Program-made: the position numbers and the translations under genes
Origin: CAXTSE01 sp964246985
Lineage (GTDB): Bacteria > Actinomycetota > Actinomycetes > Actinomycetales > Microbacteriaceae
Length of the DNA stretch: 64,000 nucleotides
Direction: 5' to 3'
Assembly (NCBI GenBank): GCA_964246985.1
Contig: CAXTSE010000015.1
Span: forward strand, 10,341 to 74,340
The notes under the pieces: generated by a model
Told to the model about the DNA's origin: nothing
The model's input: the letters and a program-made list of their open reading frames with translations, nothing else
Databases searched by the model: none
In this document: piece by piece, positions 8,464 to 18,160 of the stretch
Layout: each line of letters starts with the position of its first letter
How positions within the stretch are numbered: position 1 is the stretch's first letter

Positions 8464-8933
8464 GAGAGCGCGCGGCCGGAGGGCCGACGGGCGGGCGCAT
8501 CGGCGACGACGACGGCTCGACGCTGCCGCTGGTCGCCTTTTCCGGGGCTTTCGCACTCATCCTCGTGCTCATCGTCGCCGCCGCGACCTCGTTGTACATC
8601 GAGCGCAAGCGGCTGCTGACGCTCGCCGATGGCGCGGCCCTGGTCGGGGCGGAAGCCTTCGAGCTCGACGACGTGACGGTCGGACCGCGTGGTCCACGGC
8701 TACAGCTGCGCAGCGACTCGGTGCGGGCCGCCGTGCAGAGCTACCTGGCGGGAGCACCCACCGGCGGGTTCGACGGGCTCGTCCTCGTCGGCGCCGCCAG
8801 CGTCGACGGCCGCAGCGCGACGGTCACGATCTCGTCGGCGTGGCATCCGCCCGTCGTCACAGCATTCGTCCCGGACGGTCTGCGCATCGAGGCGACGGCG
8901 GTCTCGCGCACGGTGTTCGACGCGCCGCCCTAG
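8460..8933 (+). CDS. TadG-like / secretion-neighbourhood pilus protein
   Basis: 157 residues. A GSTLPLVAF N-terminus, a membrane helix (AFALILVLIVAAATSLYIERKRL) and LADGAALVGAEAF match the TadG/Rv3654c-type protein that closes actinobacterial Tad clusters. The Glu at +5 is missing, unlike the two genes before it. Its ATG overlaps the previous stop (ATGA), and its TAG overlaps the convergent MFS gene. Confidence 0.72.
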   Translation: MRERAAGGPTGGRIGDDDGSTLPLVAFSGAFALILVLIVAAATSLYIERKRLLTLADGAALVGAEAFELDDVTVGPRGPRLQLRSDSVRAAVQSYLAGAPTGGFDGLVLVGAASVDGRSATVTISSAWHPPVVTAFVPDGLRIEATAVSRTVFDAPP

Positions 8934-10213
8934 GGCCGGGCCGGGTCGGCTCGCGTCTCCCGAGTCTGCGACGGCACGTGCCGCGGAACGTAGATCCGCA
9001 GCACCACCGCACCCCCGAGCCCGAGCACGCCCAGCGCGCCGACCGCGAACGGCAGCGAGACGAGCGCCGTCAGGCCCGCCACGAGGAGCGGCGCCAGCGC
9101 TCCGCCGGTGTCGTTCGTGAAGCGCCACGCGCCGAGGAAGACGGCCGGATCGCGCGGATCCGCCAGGTCCGCACCGAGCGTCATCAGGATCCCGGCCCCG
9201 ATCCCGTTGGCCAACGAGAGGAACATGGCGATGCCGACGAACCAGGCCGCCCGCGCATCCGTCTCGTGGGTGAAGGCCAGCGCCAGATGGCCGAGGCCCA
9301 GCCCGATCATCGACGGCACGGCCGTCCAGAGGCGGCCGAAGCGATCCATGATCCAGCCGCCCGCGAAGAACAGCGAGAAGTCGACGGCCCCGGCGATGCC
9401 GATGATGATCGACAGGGTGGTCTCGTCGAGGCCGATGCTGACACCCCAGAGCGGCAGCACCACCTGCCGGGCCGCGCGCAGCGCCGAAACCATCATCGAT
9501 CCGAGTCCGAGCGTGAGCAGGATGCCGCGCTTCGCGGCCAGGGTCGCGAGCAGCCCCGCTCGCGGGGGAGCGGCGGGGGAGTCGGCGCTCGCCGCCCTCG
9601 CCGCGCCCCGCCCCGATCGCCCGAACGCGGTCTCGGGGTCGCGCAAGGCGAGCAGCACCGCCGCCGCCGCGACGGATGCCACGACGTGCACCCAGAACGC
9701 ACTGACGGCCGACCCGGTGACGGCGATCACCGCGGCGCCGACGAACGGACCGATCAGCAGCCCGAGGCGATGCGTGCCGCCGAGCGTCGACAGCGCGCGG
9801 GCGCGGTGGGAGATCGGCACGAAGCTGGTCATGAAAGCGTGCCGCGCCAGACCGAAGATGGCCCCCGAGACCCCGACCAGCAGCATCGCCGCGGCCAGCA
9901 CGAGCGGGTGGGGCGCGACCACGGCGAGCATCAGGCCCACGATCGAGAGGGCCGACGCTCCGATCATCGCCACGCGCTCGCCGACGCGCGCGATGAGCGC
10001 CCCGCTCGGGATGTCGCCGATCAGCGTGCCGACCATGAGCATCGCCGCCACGAGCCCGGCGAGAGCCAGGTCCGCGCCGAGCGCCGACGCGACCACGGGG
10101 ATGATCGGGATGATCGCGCCCTCGCCGGTCGAGAACAGCACCGTGGGCAGCAGCGCTGAGACTCCCACCGAATGCCAGCGGAACGTCGCCGTGCGCGGAT
10201 CGGGGGTCGTCAT
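8930..10213 (-). CDS. MFS transporter
   Basis: 427 residues, 12 predicted helices, with paired helices and cytoplasmic basic loops typical of DHA1-like MFS permeases (early helix FSTGEGAIIPIIPVVASALG). A cytoplasmic insert rich in Arg/Ala/Pro lies between helices 6 and 7. TAACGT on the minus strand lies 8 nt before the ATG. It is divergent from prfB and has no local regulator. The substrate is unknown. Confidence 0.82.
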   Translation of the reverse strand: MTTPDPRTATFRWHSVGVSALLPTVLFSTGEGAIIPIIPVVASALGADLALAGLVAAMLMVGTLIGDIPSGALIARVGERVAMIGASALSIVGLMLAVVAPHPLVLAAAMLLVGVSGAIFGLARHAFMTSFVPISHRARALSTLGGTHRLGLLIGPFVGAAVIAVTGSAVSAFWVHVVASVAAAAVLLALRDPETAFGRSGRGAARAASADSPAAPPRAGLLATLAAKRGILLTLGLGSMMVSALRAARQVVLPLWGVSIGLDETTLSIIIGIAGAVDFSLFFAGGWIMDRFGRLWTAVPSMIGLGLGHLALAFTHETDARAAWFVGIAMFLSLANGIGAGILMTLGADLADPRDPAVFLGAWRFTNDTGGALAPLLVAGLTALVSLPFAVGALGVLGLGGAVVLRIYVPRHVPSQTRETRADPARP

Positions 10214-10251
10214 CTTCGTCCACGTTACCCGCCGGTAGGCTGGGGTCCGAC

Positions 10252-11364
<1,113 letters not shown>

Positions 11365-11399
11365 GACCGCGGATCGCCCCGGCGTCCTCGCGCGGACCG

Positions 11400-11879
11400 C
11401 TACTCGGGATACCGGAAGCGCTGCGACCGCTGTCGTGACGAGCTGCCCTCGAACCAGGTGATGGTGAGGGTCGGTCGCGCGGGCGCGGCATCGTCGGGGG
11501 TGAGGATCCAGCCCTTCTTGGTGCCGTCCCACACGGCCGTCGCCTTCTGCAGGGGGACGACGAGCCCGATGGCATCGCCGGGATCGACCGACCACTCGTT
11601 CTTCTCGTAGCGGGGGTGCCCGCCCGCTCCCGTCACCGAGACCGAGTCCACGCCGAGCTTCACCCGGTACGCGGTCGACGACCCGTGGTTGATCAGCCGC
11701 ACCTCCATGGGCTTCCGCGACTGCGCCTGCGTCAGCCGGGAGCTGGGCCAGACCGGCTCCCAACGCGCCTGCGGACGGTAGATGCGCGTCTGCTGCACGG
11801 CCCACACGGCGGCGATGGTCGACACGACCGACACGAGCAGAGCGGCGAGCGACAGCACGAGCGACGCGACCGGGTCCAT
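11400..11879 (-). CDS. Membrane-anchored protein of unknown function
   Basis: 159 residues. One N-terminal helix (LVLSLAALLVSVVSTIAAVWAV) precedes an extracytoplasmic or cytoplasmic beta-rich domain (EVRLINHGSSTAYRVKLGVDSV; PTLTITWFEGSSSRQRSQRF). The beta-rich part resembles domains that include an Arg/Asn-His strand pair, but no named family is recognised. TAGGGT lies exactly 6 nt before the ATG on the minus strand (11886-11891). Confidence 0.65.
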   Translation of the reverse strand: MDPVASLVLSLAALLVSVVSTIAAVWAVQQTRIYRPQARWEPVWPSSRLTQAQSRKPMEVRLINHGSSTAYRVKLGVDSVSVTGAGGHPRYEKNEWSVDPGDAIGLVVPLQKATAVWDGTKKGWILTPDDAAPARPTLTITWFEGSSSRQRSQRFRYPE

Positions 11880-11888
11880 GGCTCGACC

Positions 11889-12332
11889 CTACAGATCGAC
11901 CGACGCGGCGGCGTCTGCCGGGGTGGCGCTCCGCGGCGCCGTCGCGTCGAGCAGAGCGCGGGCGAGGAGCTCGCGGTCGCCCCCGAAGAGGTCGTCGTCG
12001 ATGGCGGCGATCGCGGCCCTGAGCTCGGACAGGAGCGTCCCGCCGGCGGCGGTCAGGCTGAGCTGCGGCGCGTGCGCGCCCGCGTTTCCGACCGACCGCA
12101 CCAGGCCCGCCTCGACGAGCGAGCGCAGGGCGACCTGCACCGCCTGGGCGCTCACGTCGGCGCGTCGCGCGAGGGCGCCGACGGTGAGTCCCGGCGTCTC
12201 GCCGACGTGCTGGAGGATCCCGTAGCGCCGCAGCGTCAGGCCCTGCGGCTCGAGCACGCGGGCGACCCGCAGCTCCGCGCCGCGCGCGAGGGTCAGCAGC
12301 GCGATCGTGGGGGAGGGGGCGGCTCCGCTCAT
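11889..12332 (-). CDS. MarR-family transcriptional regulator
   Basis: 147 residues with a winged helix-turn-helix (LTLRRYGILQHVGETPGLTVGALARRADVSAQAVQVALRSL) flanked by helices, as in MarR proteins, then a low-complexity C-terminus. It is followed by the membrane protein at 11400-11879 on the same strand. TAGCGT lies exactly 6 nt before the ATG (minus strand, 12339-12344). The ligand and targets are not evident. Confidence 0.8.
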   Translation of the reverse strand: MSGAAPSPTIALLTLARGAELRVARVLEPQGLTLRRYGILQHVGETPGLTVGALARRADVSAQAVQVALRSLVEAGLVRSVGNAGAHAPQLSLTAAGGTLLSELRAAIAAIDDDLFGGDRELLARALLDATAPRSATPADAAASVDL

Positions 12333-12448
12333 GGGTCCACGCTACCGGCGTCGAGGGTGGTCGCTTCCGGGCCGGCCTTGCTGGGAGTCTGGCCTCCGGG
12401 AGTGTCGCTGTCGGCATCCGAAACCCTCGTCCTTAGCCTGGACACGCC

Positions 12449-13420
12449 ATGATTCGATTCGACCAGGTCACCAAGACGTATACCGGGACCACGCGGCCGG
12501 CACTCAACGGGGTCAGCCTCGAGGTGCTCAAGGGGGAGTTCGTCTTCCTGGTCGGTGCGTCCGGGTCGGGCAAGTCCAGCTTCCTCCGGCTCGTGCTGAA
12601 GGAGGAGAAGCCCTCGAAGGGCAAGATCCACGTGCTGGGCCAGGAGCTCACGACGCTCGCCAGCCGCAAGGTCCCCTACTTCCGCCGCAGCCTCGGCGTC
12701 GTGTTCCAGGACTTCCGGCTGCTGCCGGGCAAGACCGTCTTCGACAACGTGGCGTTCAGCCTGCAGGTGATCGGCAAGAGCAAAGGGTTCATCCAGGAGG
12801 CGGTGCCCGACGTGCTCAAGATGGTCGGCCTGGCCGGAAAGCAGGGCCGTTTCCCGCACGAACTGTCGGGCGGTGAGCAGCAGCGCGTCGCGATCGCGCG
12901 CGCCGTCGTCAACCGCCCCGCCATCCTGCTGGCCGACGAGCCCACGGGAAACCTCGACCCCGGCACGAGCGCCGGCATCATGTCGCTGCTGTCGACGATC
13001 AACGCCAACGGCACGACCGTCATCATGGCCACCCACGACGTGAGCATCGTCGACCAGATGCAGCGCCGCGTCATCGAGCTGGTCAACGGTCAGATCGTGC
13101 GCGACGAGCGCGGCGGCGGATACCAGACCCAGGCGATCCCGGTGCAGGGCTTCGAGATGGCCGAGGTGGCCGTCGGAGCAGACCGCGCCTCGGCTCCCGC
13201 CACCGTGCCGGTCACCCCCGCGCCCGCCCCCGCGCCGGTCACCACGCCCGTCCCGGTCACGACCCACAAGGTGCCGGTCGCCGCGCCGGACACCTCCGAC
13301 TCGGATCCTGCGCCCACCTGGCGCGACGTGATCGTGAACCGCCCCGCCGAGCAGAGCGCCTACGCGCCCCGCACCGACCCCTCGGTGCCGCCGCCCCTCA
13401 ACGAGCCGGGACGCGGCTGA
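12449..13420 (+). CDS. ftsE: Cell-division ATP-binding protein FtsE with long C-terminal tail
   Basis: 323 residues. Walker A GASGSGKS (36-43), ABC signature LSGGEQQ (139-145) and Walker B ILLADEP (159-165) lie in a 220-residue ATPase core. FtsE powers FtsX to activate peptidoglycan hydrolases at the septum. About 100 extra residues rich in Pro, Ala, Thr and Val follow (PVTPAPAPAPVTTPVPVTT), well beyond the usual ~225-residue FtsE. TAGCCT lies 9 nt before the ATG. It overlaps ftsX by one base (TGATG). Confidence 0.96.
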   Translation: MIRFDQVTKTYTGTTRPALNGVSLEVLKGEFVFLVGASGSGKSSFLRLVLKEEKPSKGKIHVLGQELTTLASRKVPYFRRSLGVVFQDFRLLPGKTVFDNVAFSLQVIGKSKGFIQEAVPDVLKMVGLAGKQGRFPHELSGGEQQRVAIARAVVNRPAILLADEPTGNLDPGTSAGIMSLLSTINANGTTVIMATHDVSIVDQMQRRVIELVNGQIVRDERGGGYQTQAIPVQGFEMAEVAVGADRASAPATVPVTPAPAPAPVTTPVPVTTHKVPVAAPDTSDSDPAPTWRDVIVNRPAEQSAYAPRTDPSVPPPLNEPGRG

Positions 13421-14346
13421 TGCGGCTCGGACTCATCCTCAGCGAGGTCGGCCAGGGTTTCCGTCGGAACCTCTCGATGGTCGTCTCCGTCGTGCTGGTC
13501 ACGTTCATCTCGCTGACCTTCTTCGGCGCGGCCATCCTGCTGCAGTTCCAGATCGGCCAGATGAAGGGCTACTGGTACGACAGGGCGCAGGTCGCGATCT
13601 ACTTCTGCATCGACCTCTCGGCTGAGCCGAACTGCAGCGAGACGGAGGCGACGACCGATCAGATCGCGGCCGTCCAGTCCGAGCTCGAGGGAGACACGCT
13701 CGGGCAGTACATCAAGCGGATCGACTTCGAGGATCACGACCAGGCCTACGCGAACTTCCTGCAGCAGTTCGAGGGGTCGAGCGTCACCGAGCTGGTGACC
13801 CCCGACATCCTCTCCGAGGCGTTCCGCGTCAACCTCAACGACCCCGATCAGGCCGACGTCGTCATCGACCAGATCGAGGGCATGCCGGGCGTCGAGGAGG
13901 TGAGCGACCAGCGCGCCCTGCTCGAGCCGATCTTCGCGACCATGAACGCCGCGAGCTTCACGGCCATCGGCATAGCCGCGCTCATGCTGACCGCGGCAGT
14001 GCTGCTGATCGCGACCACGATCCGCTTGAGCGCCTTCTCTCGACGACGAGAGCTGGGCATCATGAGGCTGGTGGGCGCCAGCAACAGGTTCATCCAGACT
14101 CCGTTCATCCTCGAAGGCGTGCTCGCCGCGCTCATCGGCGCCCTGCTCGCAGGCGGCGCGATCATCGCGCTGGTGCAGTTCTTCGTTCACGGATACCTGG
14201 GGGATACCCTCGGGTTCGAGCGGCAGGGCGTGGCGCTCGTGTCACTGAACGACGCGTTCGTCGTCGCGCCGATCCTGCTCGGGGCGGGCGCGCTGCTCGC
14301 CGCGCTCTCGGCGACGGTCGCGATCCGGCGGTACCTGAAGGTCTGA
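13420..14346 (+). CDS. ftsX: Cell-division protein FtsX
   Basis: 308 residues. A cytoplasmic N-terminus and first helix (LSMVVSVVLVTFISLTFFGAAILL) lead to a periplasmic-side domain with a cysteine pair (FCIDLSAEPNCSETE). Three further helices are at the C-terminus (FTAIGIAALMLTAAVLLIATT; GVLAALIGALLAGGAIIALV; APILLGAGALLAALSATVAI). It forms the ABC-like complex with FtsE and passes ATPase-driven motion to extracellular NlpC/P60 hydrolases. It starts inside the ftsE stop. Confidence 0.95.
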   Translation: MRLGLILSEVGQGFRRNLSMVVSVVLVTFISLTFFGAAILLQFQIGQMKGYWYDRAQVAIYFCIDLSAEPNCSETEATTDQIAAVQSELEGDTLGQYIKRIDFEDHDQAYANFLQQFEGSSVTELVTPDILSEAFRVNLNDPDQADVVIDQIEGMPGVEEVSDQRALLEPIFATMNAASFTAIGIAALMLTAAVLLIATTIRLSAFSRRRELGIMRLVGASNRFIQTPFILEGVLAALIGALLAGGAIIALVQFFVHGYLGDTLGFERQGVALVSLNDAFVVAPILLGAGALLAALSATVAIRRYLKV

Positions 14347-14446
14347 CCCTTCGGGACGCGTCCGCGTCGCGGGCGCTCCTCAGGGAGCGGTGTCTGCTCG
14401 GAGCCGATAGGCTGAACGGCTGCACGCCGACTGGAGGAGGGGGATC

Positions 14447-14923
14447 GTGCCGAAGGAACAGGGCCAGAAGGTCGTCGCCACGAACCGCCGCGCGCGCCAC
14501 GACTACCTCGTCGAGGACACCTACGAGGCGGGCATCGTGCTGATGGGCACGGAGGTCAAGTCGCTCCGCGAGGGGCGTGCGAGCCTCGTCGACGGGTACG
14601 CGTTCATCGACGGCGGCGAGCTGTGGCTCGACGCCGTGCACATCCCCGAGTACACCGAGGGCACCTGGAACAACCACGCCCCCCGTCGCAAGCGCAAGCT
14701 CCTCATGCACAAGGCGCAGATCGTCAAGATCTCGCACAAGACCAAGGAGGGCGGCTACACCCTGGTGCCGCTCTCGATCTACTTCCTCGACGGCCGGGCC
14801 AAGGTCGAGATCGCCGTCGCAAAGGGCAAGCGCGAATACGACAAGCGCCAGGCGCTGCGCGAGCGTCAGGACCGGCGCGAGGCCGATCGGGCCATGTCGG
14901 CCCGTCGCAACATGGGCGACTAG
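14447..14923 (+). CDS. smpB: SsrA-binding protein SmpB
   Basis: 158 residues from GTG with a strong GGAGGAGG upstream and a TAGGCT -10 at 14408-14413. SmpB motifs are present: RRARHDYLVEDTYEAGIVLMGTEVKSLREG, WNNHAPRRKRKLL and the basic C-terminal tail (KGKREYDKRQALRER). It binds the tRNA-like part of tmRNA and carries it into stalled ribosomes. Its partner ssrA lies 2.8 kb downstream at 17705. Confidence 0.97.
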   Translation: MPKEQGQKVVATNRRARHDYLVEDTYEAGIVLMGTEVKSLREGRASLVDGYAFIDGGELWLDAVHIPEYTEGTWNNHAPRRKRKLLMHKAQIVKISHKTKEGGYTLVPLSIYFLDGRAKVEIAVAKGKREYDKRQALRERQDRREADRAMSARRNMGD

Positions 14924-14928
14924 CGCCG

Positions 14929-15561
14929 CTACTGCGGGATGGGCCGGTAGAGATCCTCGGTGAGGTCGGCTGATACGCCGCCGGTCTCGGGGCGGTCCGG
15001 ATCGTCGAGCACCGCGCACCGGGTCTCCGTCTCGCCCGCCTCGTACTGCTCGAGCGTCGGGGGAGCGATGGCCGCGGCGATGAACTCCTGCTTCTCGAGA
15101 TCGTCGGGCAGATACAGCCGGTACTCCAGCAGGCGGGCGCAGGTGCTGTCGGCATAGATGGCCAGCGACTCGTCGGCGTTGTACAGCACGTCCGGGAAGG
15201 CCAGGTCGACGACCGCGATGACCTGCTGCTGGTGGGGGCGTCCGCATTCGACGACCGTGTACTCGTCGAGCGAGCCCGGTTCGAGCAGGCACGACCCCGG
15301 TGCCAGGTCTCCGGCCGCGATGACGCCCTGCGGCACCGCCGGCGTGCTGACGGCCACACGGACGAGCACCGAGATCCCGAGGGCGATGACGGCGGCGGCC
15401 GCGGCGATGATGCCGATGCGCATCCAGCGCGGAAGGGCTGCGAAGCCGGCGGCCGGCGGCCGGCCCGGAAGCGGCTGCATGCCCGTCGGCGGGGCAGGAT
15501 GCGATGCCGGCATCCGCGGCGGCAGCGGCCCCGACGGAGGCGTCGACTGAGGGTCGCTCAC
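14929..15561 (-). CDS. Membrane protein with septum-formation domain
   Basis: 210 residues. A proline-rich N-terminus (residues 1-42), one helix (IGIIAAAAAVIALGISVLVRV) and an external domain with the pattern GSCL...VVECGRPHQQQVI...C...C match the actinobacterial Septum_form family (PF13845). A related lipoprotein is encoded at 18161-18676. The cellular role is not established beyond the family name. It is convergent with smpB. Confidence 0.7.
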   Translation of the reverse strand: MSDPQSTPPSGPLPPRMPASHPAPPTGMQPLPGRPPAAGFAALPRWMRIGIIAAAAAVIALGISVLVRVAVSTPAVPQGVIAAGDLAPGSCLLEPGSLDEYTVVECGRPHQQQVIAVVDLAFPDVLYNADESLAIYADSTCARLLEYRLYLPDDLEKQEFIAAAIAPPTLEQYEAGETETRCAVLDDPDRPETGGVSADLTEDLYRPIPQ

Positions 15562-15579
15562 AGCGATACCGTATCCGAT

Positions 15580-16230
15580 ATGGAGCGCCCTCCGACGAGC
15601 CGACTGCTCGATGTGCTGACGGCCCTCCTGCTCGGCGTCGTCTCGCTGACGACCGCTCTCGGCGCCTGGCAGGCGGCCGCCTGGGACTACCGGGCCGACC
15701 AGTACGAGGAGGCGTCATCGGATGCGCGCGACGCCGGCATCATCCGCGGCGTCGCCTGGCAGGCGGATCGCACCCGTGACACCGAGGCCGTGCTGCGGGC
15801 ACGCGAGTTCGCGCTGCAGCAGGACGCCGCAATCGCCGCCGGCGACGTCGTAGCCGCCACGTACAGCGAGGTGATGGTCGGCAACCAGCTCGGCCGCATC
15901 GTCACCGATGGAATCCCTGATGCGTTCGCCCGGTGGCGTGCCGCGGGATTCCCGACCGACCAGAGCCCCACCAGCGACCCGGTGTACCTCGCGAACCTGC
16001 GCGGGGATTCCGACGCGTATGCGCTGACGGCCCAGCTCGCATCCGGGTTCAGGGAATCCTTCGAGGCACGGTCGCGGATCATGAGCCAGGCAGCTCTGAT
16101 CGACGCGCTCGCGCTGTTCCTGTTCGGCGTCGCCTCGATCAACCGCCTGCGAGCCGCCCGGTACGCGACGCTCGCCCTCGGTGCCGTCGCCTATCTCGCC
16201 TCCCTCGTGCTGATGGCGACGGCCTACTGA
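15580..16230 (+). CDS. Membrane protein, paralogue A of a tandem pair
   Basis: 216 residues. One N-terminal helix (LDVLTALLLGVVSLTTALGAWQAAAW), an external helical domain of about 120 residues and two C-terminal helices (LIDALALFLFGVASINRL; YATLALGAVAYLASLVLMA). It shares this plan and the LLGxVSxxTAxGAxQAxxW motif with the next gene. The start is set at ATG 15580, 9 nt after GATACC. No named family is recognised; the ectodomain between single and double helices suggests a sensor or channel-like role, but this is a guess. Confidence 0.65.
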   Translation: MERPPTSRLLDVLTALLLGVVSLTTALGAWQAAAWDYRADQYEEASSDARDAGIIRGVAWQADRTRDTEAVLRAREFALQQDAAIAAGDVVAATYSEVMVGNQLGRIVTDGIPDAFARWRAAGFPTDQSPTSDPVYLANLRGDSDAYALTAQLASGFRESFEARSRIMSQAALIDALALFLFGVASINRLRAARYATLALGAVAYLASLVLMATAY

Positions 16231-16883
16231 TGAGCACCGCGACGTCCTCGACGGCCAGCGCTCTCACCCGATCCGTCCTCGAGATCGTGACGGCCGTGCT
16301 GCTCGGGCTGGTGTCGGTCGCGACCGCCGTCGGGGCGTACCAGGCCGGGCTGTGGTCTCAGGAGTCGACGGATCTGGCCCTCATCTCGCAGCAGGCGCGC
16401 GATCGGAATCTCGCTCTGTACCTCGAGCGAGACCAGGCCTTCGACGACGACGGGTCGCGGCTGTTCGACGCACTCGCCCTGACCGTCGAGGCCGAGTTCT
16501 ACCCGGAGCGCGCGGGCGACGTGCGCGCCGAGCAGGATCTCATCATCTCGGCCGGGTCACCCGCCCTGCAGGCCGCCTGGGGCCCCTGGGTCGACAGCGG
16601 CTTCACGGGCACCAACCCGTTCCTCTCGACCGGGTACATCGCGTTCTCGCAGGCCGAGCCCCAGGCGTACAACATCGTCTCGACGGTCGCGGACCGGTCG
16701 GCGGATGCGGTGCTCCAGCGGGCGAACACCATGACCGTCGTCTCCGTGGTGTTCGCCGCGGCCCTGCTCATGCTCGGCGTCGCGAGTGCCACCTCGCGTC
16801 TCGACGTCGCCGCGATCATGACCGGGGGCGGAGCCGCCGGGTTCCTCGCCGGGGTCGCGATCGTGATCTTCGGGGTGTTCTGA
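16230..16883 (+). CDS. Membrane protein, paralogue B of a tandem pair
   Basis: 217 residues. Same layout as the preceding gene: N-terminal helix (LEIVTAVLLGLVSVATAVGAYQAGLW), helical ectodomain, two C-terminal helices (VVSVVFAAALLMLGVASAT; GGGAAGFLAGVAIVIFGVF). The ATG overlaps the previous stop (TGATG), so the two are co-translated and probably form a hetero-oligomer. The function is unknown. It ends 2 nt from the convergent SIMPL gene. Confidence 0.65.
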   Translation: MSTATSSTASALTRSVLEIVTAVLLGLVSVATAVGAYQAGLWSQESTDLALISQQARDRNLALYLERDQAFDDDGSRLFDALALTVEAEFYPERAGDVRAEQDLIISAGSPALQAAWGPWVDSGFTGTNPFLSTGYIAFSQAEPQAYNIVSTVADRSADAVLQRANTMTVVSVVFAAALLMLGVASATSRLDVAAIMTGGGAAGFLAGVAIVIFGVF

Positions 16884-16885
16884 GA

Positions 16886-17587
16886 TCAGGCGCGGAACCG
16901 GGCATCGACGGTCACCGACACCTCGATCTGATCGGGAGTGAGCGAGAGGGCGCCTCCGCCGGAGTCGCGCGCCATCATCGGCGACGCCGCCCGGGCGAGC
17001 ATCACCGGCTCACCGCCGCCGCTCGCGCCGCCGGTGTCCCCGAGCATGCCGGGGTCGGCGATGGCCACCGCGACCGGGTCGCCCGCGCCGATCGCCCGCG
17101 CGTACACACGCGCCTTCGCTGCCGCGTCCTCGACAGCGCGTCGCCGCACCTCGTCGAGGACCTCGGCGCGGCGGGAGTCGGTCAGATCCCAGGCGATCCA
17201 GCCGACGCTGACGCCGTCGACCGAGGCGACGCGCTCGACCCACGATGCGAGCGCGGCGAAGTCGCGGAATCGCGCGCTGATCGAGACGGCGGCATGGAAG
17301 ACCAGAGCCAGCTGCGCGCCCTCGTTGTTCCAGGGGCGGTCCGACCAGACCCGCACCTGATCGGACGACCATCGGGTCACAGGGCCTCCGGCCGCGTCCT
17401 GCAGGCTCGCCAGCTCTGCGGTGATGGCCGCGGCGGTCGTCGTCGCGGCGTCGAGCACGTGGGACCGGTCCGCGCCGTCGAACGACACGCTGGCCGAGAC
17501 GGTGCCCCGCTCCGCCTCGTGGTGGGCCGTGTGATGGCCCTGCACGGTGATGACGGTGGAGAGGTCGGCGGAGGTCGATTCGCTCAT
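16886..17587 (-). CDS. SIMPL-domain (DUF541) protein
   Basis: 233 residues. The whole length fits the SIMPL/DUF541 fold: VITVQGHHTAHHEAERGTVSASVSF at the N-terminus, ARFRDFAALASWVERVASVDGVSVGWIAWDLTDSRR in the middle and VEDAAAKARVYARAIG near the C-terminus. No signal peptide is visible, unlike the periplasmic SIMPL proteins of Gram-negatives. The start is set at MSESTSADL; the longer frame runs into the ssrA promoter. The family's role is poorly defined. Confidence 0.78.
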   Translation of the reverse strand: MSESTSADLSTVITVQGHHTAHHEAERGTVSASVSFDGADRSHVLDAATTTAAAITAELASLQDAAGGPVTRWSSDQVRVWSDRPWNNEGAQLALVFHAAVSISARFRDFAALASWVERVASVDGVSVGWIAWDLTDSRRAEVLDEVRRRAVEDAAAKARVYARAIGAGDPVAVAIADPGMLGDTGGASGGGEPVMLARAASPMMARDSGGGALSLTPDQIEVSVTVDARFRA

Positions 17588-17667
17588 GGGCACATCCTCG
17601 CATCCGTTCCCGCCGCATCCGACGTATGATGGAGGGCTGTCGGAGGTCGCTGAGACACTGACGGTGA

Positions 17668-17695
17668 TTGACAACTCAACAGCGTGTGACATATT
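17668..17695 (+). promoter_or_regulatory. Promoter of ssrA
   Basis: Consensus -35 TTGACA at 17668-17673, then 16 nt, then CATATT at 17690-17695. The mature tmRNA 5' end (17705) lies 10 nt downstream. A perfect -35 is rare in this window and fits a highly expressed stable RNA. Confidence 0.75.
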
Positions 17696-17704
17696 GCCCA
17701 GCTT

Positions 17705-18075
17705 GGGGATGATCGGTTTCGACATCGTCTGCGAGACTGCGAGAAGCGGGCCGAGGATGCAGGGTTATCTCGTTAACGATCTCTGCAAACCAATAGGTGC
17801 CGATTCCAAGCGCACCGACTTCGCTCTCGCCGCCTAAGGCGTAGACCGAGTCCGTCAGACCGGGCTAGACCTCGACCCGGACCCTGGCGCCATCTAGAGG
17901 ACTAGCTGCGTGACTGTGCCTCAGGGTCACGTGGGACGTGCACTGTGGCTGGGCTCGTCGACCTGGATGCTCGTGGCAAAGGTCGGAGCCGAGTAGAACG
18001 CTCTCACGAGCTGCGCCCGGAGAATGCGCACGACCACAGCGATGGACGGGGGTTCAATTCCCCCCATCTCCACCA
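17705..18075 (+). ncRNA. ssrA: Transfer-messenger RNA (tmRNA)
   Basis: About 371 nt. The 5' end GGGGATG pairs with CATCTCC (18065-18071) before the encoded ACCA, forming the alanine acceptor stem with one G-U. The T-arm appears as GGGGGTTCAATTCCCCC. The resume codon GCC at 17799 opens a tag frame (17799-17837) encoding ADSKRTDFALAA and a TAA stop; with the charged alanine the tag is A-ADSKRTDFALAA. The ALAA end is a Clp protease signal. It works with SmpB (14447) to rescue stalled ribosomes. 5' and 3' ends were set from stem pairing. Confidence 0.96.
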
Positions 18076-18109
18076 CGAGGCCGTATGTCACGCGCTGAGC
18101 ATCGAACGC

Positions 18110-18141
18110 AGAAGGGCCGCCCCCTCGGGAGCGGCCCTTCT
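18110..18141. terminator. Hairpin terminator between ssrA and the convergent lipoprotein
   Basis: An 11-bp stem AGAAGGGCCGC (18110-18120) and GCGGCCCTTCT (18131-18141) with a 10-nt loop, followed by a T-containing tract on the plus strand. It lies 35 nt after the tmRNA 3' end and 20 nt from the convergent gene's stop, so it may serve both strands. Confidence 0.8.
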
Positions 18142-18160
18142 GTTCGTCGACGGATGCGGG

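Noticed and set aside
8460..8933. TadG-like gene as a decayed pilin because Glu+5 is missing
   Set aside because: The TadG/Rv3654c-type proteins in this position often lack it; the frame, overlaps and helix are intact.
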